11,347 nt of DNA from an uncultured Clostridia bacterium (GTDB taxonomy: Bacteria; Bacillota; Clostridia; Christensenellales; UBA1242). The stretch spans positions 1-11,347 of the forward strand of contig CALNBM010000069.1 in the NCBI GenBank assembly GCA_937874195.1, in the 5' to 3' direction. Below the pieces are notes generated by a model that searched no databases, was not told the DNA's origin, and worked only from the letters and a program-made list of their open reading frames with translations. Position numbers and translations under genes: made by a program. The stretch's first letter is position 1. Every line of letters begins with the position of its first letter. This document shows positions 1 through 5,718 of this stretch, piece after piece.

Positions 1-61
1 TTAAACTACAACTATAATAAATAAATATAGTGGTGCAGAGTTTGATATAGTGTTTTGTTAT
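1..61. repeat. Direct repeat, copy 1 (~61 nt, cut by window edge)
   Basis: Nearly identical to 167-226; the only difference is one extra T (T4 at 53-56 against T3 at 219-221). Similarity continues loosely to a shared AAGGT about 10 nt further on. Inside the unit, ATATAGTG occurs twice (25-32 and 45-52), and ACTATA (11-16) is an inverted copy of TATAGT (26-31). The left end is the window edge, so the true length is unknown. No coding content. Confidence 0.85.
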
Positions 62-87
62 TATAAGGTGGCAATGACAAAACTTCC

Positions 88-146
88 GCATTTTTTTAAT
101 TTAATATAAAATGTATTTTTTTTAAAAAAATAGTCTTAAAAAATGC
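88..146. repeat. Inverted repeat between the two direct repeats
   Basis: GCATTTTTT at 88-96 is the exact reverse complement of AAAAAATGC at 138-146, a 9-bp stem enclosing 41 nt. The enclosed segment contains a near-perfect T8A7 palindrome at 115-131. It could form a hairpin, act as a bidirectional terminator for an unseen upstream gene, or simply be a bent AT-rich spacer. The T8A7 tract followed by the A-rich arm is symmetric, so no strand is preferred. Confidence 0.5.
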
Positions 147-166
147 TCAACTTTCTGCAAAATTAA

Positions 167-226
167 TTAAACTACAACTATAATAAATAAATATAGTGGT
201 GCAGAGTTTGATATAGTGTTTGTTAT
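167..226. repeat. Direct repeat, copy 2 (~60 nt)
   Basis: Second copy of the unit at 1-61, offset by 166 nt, with the same ATATAGTG pair and the same core TAGTGGTGCAGAGTT (194-208, against 28-42 in copy 1). Each copy also carries a TATAAT hexamer in its left part (13-18 and 179-184). The right end runs into TGTTATAAT, a -10-like sequence. A promoter, protein-binding or small mobile-repeat role is possible; the sequence does not decide. Confidence 0.85.
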
Positions 227-377
227 AATTAAGGTATTAGGTTAGTTAAAATATATGTATAAACTAATAATCTGCAAGCGATTGATTTTAGTAAGTTGTA
301 AGACGAATGCTTTTTTAGTAATACACAATAAATTGGTTTAAAAATTGAAAATGGTTCCATAATTTAACATTATATAA

Positions 378-406
378 TTGACTTAATAGTCGAATTTTGC
401 TAAACT
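378..406 (+). promoter_or_regulatory. secD-secF promoter, extended -10 type
   Basis: The -35 element TTGACT (378-383) and the -10 element TAAACT (401-406) are separated by 17 nt, and TGC directly before the -10 gives an extended TGn motif. Transcription should begin near 413, leaving a ~27-nt leader with AGGAG at 421-425. This is a good vegetative sigma-A type match. Confidence 0.65.
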
Positions 407-439
407 ATCAAAAGTTTATAAGGAGCTAGAGTTAAGAAT

Positions 440-1759
440 ATGAAGAAAAGAGCGGCACTAGGATATTTTATCACACTTTCTATTTTAATTGTTATAAGCT
501 TTGTTTTTTCATTTGTAAGTATTCCTCTTCCCACAACTAATTACATCTTTAAAGGTTTTTTAAACAGTATTCCTAAAGGTGTTGATTTTGGTGGTGGCGC
601 AGTGGCAATTTACGATGTTGAAAAAGACCATTTTGATGGTAGTAATGCAAAGGCAATGAATTTAACTTTAAGTAAGTTAAGTGAATTATTAAATAAAAAC
701 TATAACGAGCCTAGGATATTACAAGTTGGTGATAATCAAATAAAAGTTATTGTTCCTGCCACTAATATAAACTCAAATTATTTGGTGGGCACTATTGAAA
801 TTTCAACTGAGGATCTTAGCGAAGTTGATCACACTGGCGACCATGACCACGCAGCACATGCTCAATTAAATGGTAGTCATATAGACAAAGTTTTATATGT
901 TTCAGCTAATGGTAATCCAACTGTTAAGATAGATTTCACAGAAGAGGGTAAAGCTATCTTGCATGAGATGACAGAAGGTTTTTCCAGTTCTGCTGAGGGA
1001 ACTGTTTATCTTTATGCCGACAAAAATTACGAAAGTCCACTTTTGCAAGTAAATTTATCATCTCCTGTTGAAAACGGATATATTCAACTATCTGGCGGGT
1101 CGTTAACAACTCGTGCTAATGCAGAAGAGGTTGTGGGTAAAATTCAAAGTGGCAAATTAGGAATTAATATGGCGCGCGTTGGTGAAGTGGAAACAATAGA
1201 CCCGATTTTTGCTCCAGCCGTTGTGACATTAATTCAACTATCTTTATTTTTGATTATAATTTTATCATTTATATATCTTTATTTAAGATATAGAGAACTC
1301 GGTTTAGTTGCTATCTTATCTCTAAGTGTATTTTTATCACTATCTTTTATAATAATGCCATTCTTTAATTTTATAGTGCTATCTATGGCAACAATAATTG
1401 GCGCAATAATGCTATATTTAAGCGTGTTTCTACTTCATGTTTTATTTATCGAAAACATTAGGCGTGATTACGAAAGCGGAAAAAAGTTTGCACCATCATT
1501 TAAAAGTGGATATTTAAAAACAATTCCAACACTAATTGACTTTTTTTCGGTAACGCTAATTTTCTCTATATTTGGTTTTGCAATTGCTGGTGGCGTTATA
1601 AAAAGCATTTCGTCAATAATTTTGCCGGGTAGTGTGATTGCAGCATTTGTGTTGTTCTTAGTTTTCAGGGGTTTAACAAAATGGTATTTAGTGTTAAACA
1701 ATTCCAAATACAATAAGGTTAATTTTAATAAGGCAGGTGCTGAAAATGAAGAAATCTAA
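440..1759 (+). CDS. secD: Protein translocase subunit SecD, divergent
   Basis: SecD partners SecF beside SecYEG and uses the proton gradient to help pull exported proteins across the membrane. The 439-aa protein has an N-terminal TM (about 7-27), then a first-loop motif KGVDFGGG (46-53), which matches the family G-x-D-L-x-G-G. A P1-like extracytoplasmic domain follows to about 250, then five more TM segments (about 259-282, 288-306, 311-337, 364-385, 390-412). ENIRRD (338-343) matches the family ERIREE after TM4, and LID (365-367) matches the TM5 motif I-x-D-A-N. However, the TM4 motif G-M-A-V-D-A-N is gone: the position of the conserved Asp falls on Leu331. A histidine-rich insert (His131, 135, 137, 140, 147) sits in P1. 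The best SD, AGGAG (421-425), lies 14 nt before ATG, further than usual, but no other in-frame start fits. The call as SecD family is firm; normal proton coupling is doubtful. Confidence 0.88.
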   Translation: MKKRAALGYFITLSILIVISFVFSFVSIPLPTTNYIFKGFLNSIPKGVDFGGGAVAIYDVEKDHFDGSNAKAMNLTLSKLSELLNKNYNEPRILQVGDNQIKVIVPATNINSNYLVGTIEISTEDLSEVDHTGDHDHAAHAQLNGSHIDKVLYVSANGNPTVKIDFTEEGKAILHEMTEGFSSSAEGTVYLYADKNYESPLLQVNLSSPVENGYIQLSGGSLTTRANAEEVVGKIQSGKLGINMARVGEVETIDPIFAPAVVTLIQLSLFLIIILSFIYLYLRYRELGLVAILSLSVFLSLSFIIMPFFNFIVLSMATIIGAIMLYLSVFLLHVLFIENIRRDYESGKKFAPSFKSGYLKTIPTLIDFFSVTLIFSIFGFAIAGGVIKSISSIILPGSVIAAFVLFLVFRGLTKWYLVLNNSKYNKVNFNKAGAENEEI

Positions 1760-2816
1760 TAGTGCTAAAACATTGCTTCTTGACGATGCATCTAATCGCA
1801 TATTAAAAACTGAAAATTTCGCCACAAAAATAAAATATTATCTTATTGCGGGTATTGTATTATTTTTAATTTCAACTATCGTTTATAGTTTTTTTGGATT
1901 TAATTTATCTAATGAATTAAAAACTCATTCGGTTATTTCTGTTGATTTTAAAGATATGCTTTCTGATAAAGACTATACCGATATAGAAAACGAAGTGGAT
2001 TCCATTGTTAAAAATAACGGAGATTTTACAGTTTCTTATGAAAGAAGCGGCGAAGTTACAAACACTAAACTAACCATTAAACTTATTAATGAAAAGTATA
2101 GTGAAGAGATATTAAACAATAAATTATCACAAATAAAACTTGATATTGAAAACAATTGGGCAAGCATATTAAATTTAGAAGTTAGTGAGCCAACTTTTCA
2201 CACTCCATATTATGAAATCCTTTCTGCATTGTTAGCGGGATTATTTATTGTTGCTGGTTTATTTGTATTTGTATGGATTAGACATGAGATTATGAGTGCA
2301 ACAGCAATTTTAATTGCGTCCGTTTATAATGTAGGCGTGTTATTATCGTTATTAATTCTTTTAAGAATTCCATTAACACTTAACTTTCCAAGTTTTTTTG
2401 CCTTATCAATATTTATTTCTTCTTTAATATATATTTTAATTAGTGATAATATTAGAAAGCAGGAACTTATTGGTAAGAAAATAACCAACGCAAAAGCAGT
2501 TAAAGTAGCAGCATCTTTAATTCTTCCATCACTTCTTCTTCTGCTAGCAATAGTGCTTGTTATTGCTCTTCCACTTATTATTTATTTATTAATCATTGGT
2601 TCGACAGTGGCGTTCACTATTATTTTATTAGTTTTATCTATGATTTTTGGTATGTTTGTGGGTTTAATTTTTGCTCCGTCATGCTGGGCATCATTATACA
2701 AACGCGAAAATGACAAACGATTGAAATCTAAAATTGAAAAACAAGCGCAAAAAGAACTTACTAATAATGGTAAATCTAAGAAAACTGCTGAAGATGAAGA
2801 AAAATTATTAGTTTAA
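1746..2816 (+). CDS. secF: Protein translocase subunit SecF, highly divergent
   Basis: SecF is the membrane partner of SecD. From ATG 1746 the product is 356 aa, and the frame overlaps secD by 14 nt, so the two are surely co-translated. An upstream GTG at 1737 is possible, but AGG (1735-1737) is 8 nt from the ATG, which favours 1746. Numbered from the GTG (the ATG is residue 4), the layout fits SecF: TM1 about 34-53, an extracytoplasmic domain to about 160, then TMs at about 161-182, 188-209, 217-236, 258-282 and 285-313, ending in a lysine/glutamate-rich cytoplasmic tail. SDNIRK (236-241) matches the family F-D-R-I-R-E. The usual G-x-D-F-x-G-G after TM1 is degraded to GFNLSNE (54-60). The N-D pair of TM4 is replaced by Leu230-Ile231, and the TM5 arginine aligns with Ser260. 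Identity rests on position after secD and on topology more than on motifs. Confidence 0.75.
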   Translation: MKKSNSAKTLLLDDASNRILKTENFATKIKYYLIAGIVLFLISTIVYSFFGFNLSNELKTHSVISVDFKDMLSDKDYTDIENEVDSIVKNNGDFTVSYERSGEVTNTKLTIKLINEKYSEEILNNKLSQIKLDIENNWASILNLEVSEPTFHTPYYEILSALLAGLFIVAGLFVFVWIRHEIMSATAILIASVYNVGVLLSLLILLRIPLTLNFPSFFALSIFISSLIYILISDNIRKQELIGKKITNAKAVKVAASLILPSLLLLLAIVLVIALPLIIYLLIIGSTVAFTIILLVLSMIFGMFVGLIFAPSCWASLYKRENDKRLKSKIEKQAQKELTNNGKSKKTAEDEEKLLV

Positions 2817-2888
2817 TTTTTTTGAAAATTTAAAAAGCAAAATTTTAAATGACGGAATTATTTTAAATTAAATATGTTTTATTGTTAA

Positions 2889-2912
2889 AAGTAATAATTA
2901 CAAATATTACTT
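2889..2912. other. 8-bp hairpin after secF
   Basis: AAGTAATA (2889-2896) is the exact reverse complement of TATTACTT (2905-2912), with an 8-nt loop. It lies 73 nt after the secF stop but lacks a following T run, so it is a poor intrinsic terminator. It may instead be an operator-like dyad overlapping the TATAAT at 2912-2917. Confidence 0.35.
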
Positions 2913-2981
2913 ATAATAGAAATGTTTTTAATAAACCAAAAATAAGTAAATTATCAATACCGCTCATAAATAAAGCACCAT

Positions 2982-3002
2982 ATAACTTCTGCCACCACTA
3001 AA
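2982..3002 (-). repeat. Possible diverged inverted copy of the left-end repeat
   Basis: Read on the reverse strand this segment gives TAGTGGTGGCAGAAGTT. It matches the core TAGTGGTGCAGAGTT of the repeats at 28-42 and 194-208 with only two single-base insertions. Looser agreement continues on both sides (for example ATATGGTG against ATATAGTG). Since the core is G+C-rich for this genome, chance is less likely, but the copy is clearly decayed. Confidence 0.35.
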
Positions 3003-3090
3003 TGTTTTATGCTTAAAGATAAGCTAAAAAAGCGGTAAAACTATCAAATGCATGTGTGTTATGCTCTCTTTAAATAATTTTTTTACATGA

Positions 3091-3120
3091 AAAAGACATA
3101 TTAAAACTAATATGTTTTTT
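3091..3120 (+). terminator. Intrinsic terminator before recJ
   Basis: A perfect 8-bp stem, ACATATTA (3096-3103) with TAATATGT (3108-3115), encloses an AAAC loop and is followed by a T run (3115-3121). The AAAAG before the stem can pair on into the T run, so it may also work on the reverse strand. It separates secD-secF, or a small RNA, from the recJ operon. Confidence 0.75.
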
Positions 3121-3289
3121 TATTGTTTATTTATTGATGCAAGTTGCAAAATAGGTTTTTATGTTTTGTCATACGCTCTCTTTTAGTCTGCTTTTTATCT
3201 TAATATATAATTTTTTTTATTGTCCGTTATTTCAAAATTGCTTTCTTTTAATTTAAAATATCCATAAACTAATTTATATCAAAATAAAA

Positions 3290-3318
3290 TTGACAAATTT
3301 GCAGTAATTTGTTTAAAT
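3290..3318 (+). promoter_or_regulatory. recJ-rel-hemZ promoter, near-leaderless
   Basis: A consensus -35 TTGACA (3290-3295) and TTAAAT (3313-3318) are separated by 17 nt, with TGT before the -10 giving the extended TGn motif. The predicted start of transcription, about 3324-3326, is within a few bases of the recJ ATG (3328). This would leave no room for a Shine-Dalgarno site, and none is seen. Confidence 0.6.
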
Positions 3319-3327
3319 AGAAATGAA

Positions 3328-5718
3328 ATGAAACTTATAAAAAAAAGCAGTGCAAAATTAAACGAAATTAAAATTAAAGAATATTCACAAAAATTTAATC
3401 TTGACGAAAAAGTTGTTAAGCTTCTTTTTTTGCGTGGGTACTCAAATGAACAAAAAATTGCTGAGTTTTTACGCCCAAACGAACAAAATTTCCACAATCC
3501 TTTTCTATTAAAAAACATGAAAGAATTAGTGGAGAAAATTAATTTTCATATAAAAAATAATCATAAAATTGTTATTATTGGCGATTATGACACTGATGGC
3601 ATAAGCGCTTCCGCAATTATGTATAAACTTTTCGTTGGGCTTGAAAATCAGCCTTTTGTTTTTCTACCGCATAGAATTGCAGACGGGTACGGGTTGTCTA
3701 TTGAAACTATTGATAAAGTTTACTCACTATATAATCCCGATTTTATAATCACCGTAGACTGCGGTATTTCCGCTAAAATTGAAGTAGATTATGCTAAAAA
3801 ATTAGGTATTGATATTGCAGTAACCGATCACCACGAAATTCCAGAAATTCTTCCTGATTGCATAGTAGTAAATCCAAAATTAGAAGGGCAAAAATATCCT
3901 TTTAAAGAATTATGCGGTGCCGGAGTGGCTTTTAAAGTTGCTGAGGCTGTTTTGGGACTGGAAAAAGCTAAGCGGTTTTTAACAATTGCATCTATTGCGA
4001 CTGTTGCAGATATTGTTCCACTTGTGGATGAAAACAGGGCAATCGTTTATTTGGGTTTAAAAAATCAAGAACGAGATATGCCAACAGGTATTAAAATTCT
4101 ATTGCAAAAATTAAAAATAAACACTACTTTAAGTTCCACAGATATTTCTTTTAGGCTTGCTCCTAAACTAAATGCAAGTGGAAGAATGGGTGATGCAATT
4201 ATTTCTTTTAACTTATATATTTTAGAAAATCGCAAGCAAATTAATGAAAACATTAACATACTTCTTGAAATGAATGAAAAACGCTTGGCAGAAACTAATA
4301 GCGTTGTTGAACAAGCACAAGAAATGCTTAAAAACACTAATATTTCTAAAGTGGGCGTTATTGTGCTTTATAACGATAATTGGGAAAGCGGTGTGCTGGG
4401 TATTATTTGCTCACGGTTGGTGGAAATATATAACCGCCCAGTATGTGTGTTAACCAAATTAGATGGCGTTTATAAGGGAAGTATCCGCAGTATTCCGTCA
4501 ATTAATATTTTCCAAGCCTTGTCATCTATCAAACATGTTTTGGTGCAGTATGGCGGCCATAGTCAAGCGGCAGGCGTGACTATCGAAGAAGATAAATTGG
4601 AAGAGTTTATTGCAGTTTTTAATGATTACATAACAACCACATATGCCCCACAAGATTTTACATCTTTAGCTTTTTATGACTTTGATTTAACAAAAGAAAA
4701 TATAACTAAAAAATTCGTGGAAAGCCTAAACAAGTTAGAGCCTTATGGTTTGGAAAACGAAAAGCCATTATTTAAGTTATCGTTTAATGTGGGCAATGTT
4801 AGAAGGATGCCCAAACATTTTAATCATATAAAATTGCTTGTAAATAATTTAGAAATTATCGGTTTTAATATGGGAGAATATTATCATAGCCTATCGTCCA
4901 ATTGCAACAAAAATGTTCTTATTGAATTAAATTTAGAAGAATATAAGGGAAAAACAAAGATTAATGGTTTAATAAAAAGCCTAAGGTTTTCAGAACTAAA
5001 AACTCCTATTAAAAGCGATTATATTAATGCAAGTTATCTAATGCAATTAAAGCATATTTTAACGCCTTCATTAAACAATTACGAAATAACCACATTGCAA
5101 CTAAAACCATTATATGAAAAAATAACCAACGAAACGACTTATCCGTTTGGAAGCTTAGTGATTGCAAATAGTTTTGAGAGTTATGATGATTTTATTAAAA
5201 ATAATAAAACTATTACAAACTTTTATCTTTATGAGATTAAAGATTATTCGGGTGAAAATGCAGTAATTTTTTCGCCTAATAATCTAATAAACTTTAAAAA
5301 TTACAATAATATATATTTTCTTGACCCTCCAATTCACATGGACTATATTAATAATATTGCAAATAATAATGCTAGAATATATATTGCAAATAAAAAGTTT
5401 GATTTAAAGGTTTTTGAAAAACTATCAATTTCGCGCGAAGTTTTTGCAAAGTATCATGTTGCCATTAAAAATGCTTGCAAAGAAAATCTTGTTGGTGGCG
5501 ATTTCTATGATTATTATGATAAGTTAAAAAAAATGCATTCAAATTTGGGGCTTAACTTTGTGCAGTTTGTTTTTGTGGTGTTAGTGCTCGAGGAACTACA
5601 AATTTTAAATGTCTTTGAAACTCACATAACCATAAATGAATCTGTAACTAGTAAATTACATAAGTCAAAAATCTATAATTTTATAAATTTAATTTCAAAG
5701 GATGATTATGATAAATAA
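3328..5718 (+). CDS. recJ: Single-stranded-DNA-specific exonuclease RecJ
   Basis: RecJ is a cytoplasmic 5'-3' single-strand DNA exonuclease used in recombination, mismatch and base-excision repair. The 796 residues show the full DHH-family set: GDYDTDG (85-91), VDCG (143-146), TDHHE (166-170), GAGV (197-200), VADIVP with Asp228, and LNASGRMGDA (281-290). The DHHA1 domain follows with SGVLGI (354-359) and GGHSQAAG (409-416). EPYGLENEKPLF (471-482) opens the OB-fold region; the family glycine before N is Glu here. Beyond about 560 there is a C-terminal extension, as in the long Bacillus-type RecJ (about 786 aa), poorly conserved but complete. There is no Shine-Dalgarno before ATG 3328. An out-of-frame ATG-AAA-TGA (3323-3331) overlaps the start. 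The gene overlaps rel at its 3' end, forming one operon with rel and hemZ. Confidence 0.96.
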   Translation: MKLIKKSSAKLNEIKIKEYSQKFNLDEKVVKLLFLRGYSNEQKIAEFLRPNEQNFHNPFLLKNMKELVEKINFHIKNNHKIVIIGDYDTDGISASAIMYKLFVGLENQPFVFLPHRIADGYGLSIETIDKVYSLYNPDFIITVDCGISAKIEVDYAKKLGIDIAVTDHHEIPEILPDCIVVNPKLEGQKYPFKELCGAGVAFKVAEAVLGLEKAKRFLTIASIATVADIVPLVDENRAIVYLGLKNQERDMPTGIKILLQKLKINTTLSSTDISFRLAPKLNASGRMGDAIISFNLYILENRKQINENINILLEMNEKRLAETNSVVEQAQEMLKNTNISKVGVIVLYNDNWESGVLGIICSRLVEIYNRPVCVLTKLDGVYKGSIRSIPSINIFQALSSIKHVLVQYGGHSQAAGVTIEEDKLEEFIAVFNDYITTTYAPQDFTSLAFYDFDLTKENITKKFVESLNKLEPYGLENEKPLFKLSFNVGNVRRMPKHFNHIKLLVNNLEIIGFNMGEYYHSLSSNCNKNVLIELNLEEYKGKTKINGLIKSLRFSELKTPIKSDYINASYLMQLKHILTPSLNNYEITTLQLKPLYEKITNETTYPFGSLVIANSFESYDDFIKNNKTITNFYLYEIKDYSGENAVIFSPNNLINFKNYNNIYFLDPPIHMDYINNIANNNARIYIANKKFDLKVFEKLSISREVFAKYHVAIKNACKENLVGGDFYDYYDKLKKMHSNLGLNFVQFVFVVLVLEELQILNVFETHITINESVTSKLHKSKIYNFINLISKDDYDK

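Larger units (their letters stand above)
1..439. other. Non-coding region upstream of secD
   Basis: No open reading frame or recognisable RNA gene is seen here. The stretch holds two ~60-nt direct repeats (1-61, 167-226), an inverted repeat between them (88-146), an AT-rich segment from about 230 to 377, and the secD promoter. Minor elements: a 6-bp inverted repeat, TTAGTT 242-247 with AACTAA 262-267, and a T6 run at 311-316 after a weak bulged stem (276-283 with 306-312) that is too poor to call a terminator. An extended -10-like TGTTATAAT lies at 221-229 at the end of repeat copy 2, without a good -35; it could be a distal promoter giving a ~200-nt secD leader. Confidence 0.7.
2924..3120 (+). 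ncRNA. Candidate small RNA between secF and recJ
   Basis: Inferred from signals only. TATAAT at 2912-2917 would start transcription near 2924, and the terminator at 3091-3120 would end it, giving an RNA of about 200 nt. Its middle is closed by a perfect 7-bp stem (TACCGCT 2958-2964 with AGCGGTA 3031-3037), inside which CATAAA (2965-2970) can pair with TTTATG (3006-3011). No good -35 is seen at 16-18 nt upstream of the TATAAT, and I recognise no known RNA family. The alternative is a long secF 3' untranslated region that ends at the same terminator. Confidence 0.25.
2817..3327. other. Non-coding secF-recJ gap with hairpins and a terminator
   Basis: No convincing gene lies here on either strand; the one short reverse-strand frame at its right edge is a shadow of recJ. 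Contents in order: AAGTAATA/TATTACTT hairpin (2889-2896 with 2905-2912); a TATAAT (2912-2917); a 7-bp closing stem TACCGCT (2958-2964) with AGCGGTA (3031-3037); an inverted relative of the left-end repeat (about 2982-3002); a strong terminator (3091-3120); an 11-nt dyad TGCAAGTTGCA (3138-3148); T-rich sequence; and the recJ promoter. GCTCTCTTT occurs twice (3063-3071 and 3175-3183). Confidence 0.7.

Noticed and set aside
73..82. ATGACAAAAC shared (inverted) with 3160-3170 as proof of a larger inverted duplication
   Set aside because: The order and distance to the repeat core differ between the two places, so a ten-base match in AT-rich DNA is not enough.
1..226. CRISPR-like repeat-spacer-repeat
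   Set aside because: Only two copies, a ~105-nt spacer, AT-rich repeats of 60 nt and no cas genes; the spacing does not fit an array.
1468..1713. Reverse-strand reading frames inside secD, recJ, rel, hemZ and pnp (for example this one)
   Set aside because: They lie wholly within or across confidently assigned + strand genes, have no ribosome sites and encode no recognisable domains; they are shadows of the coding strand.
440..1759. secD as a pseudogene
   Set aside because: Full-length open frame, intact secF overlap, normal membrane topology and retained DFGGG and ENIRRD motifs argue for a functional but divergent protein.
3138..3148. Dyad TGCAAGTTGCA as an operator
   Set aside because: Arms of only 5 bp, 140 nt before the recJ -35, with no second copy; not enough to call a site.
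3063..3183. Repeated 9-mer GCTCTCTTT (3063-3071 and 3175-3183)
   Set aside because: Short, T-rich and surrounded by dissimilar sequence; likely chance in this composition.
3279..3518. Reverse-strand frame spanning the recJ start
   Set aside because: It overlaps the recJ start and promoter, and its translation is an artefact of A-rich lysine/asparagine codons read backwards.
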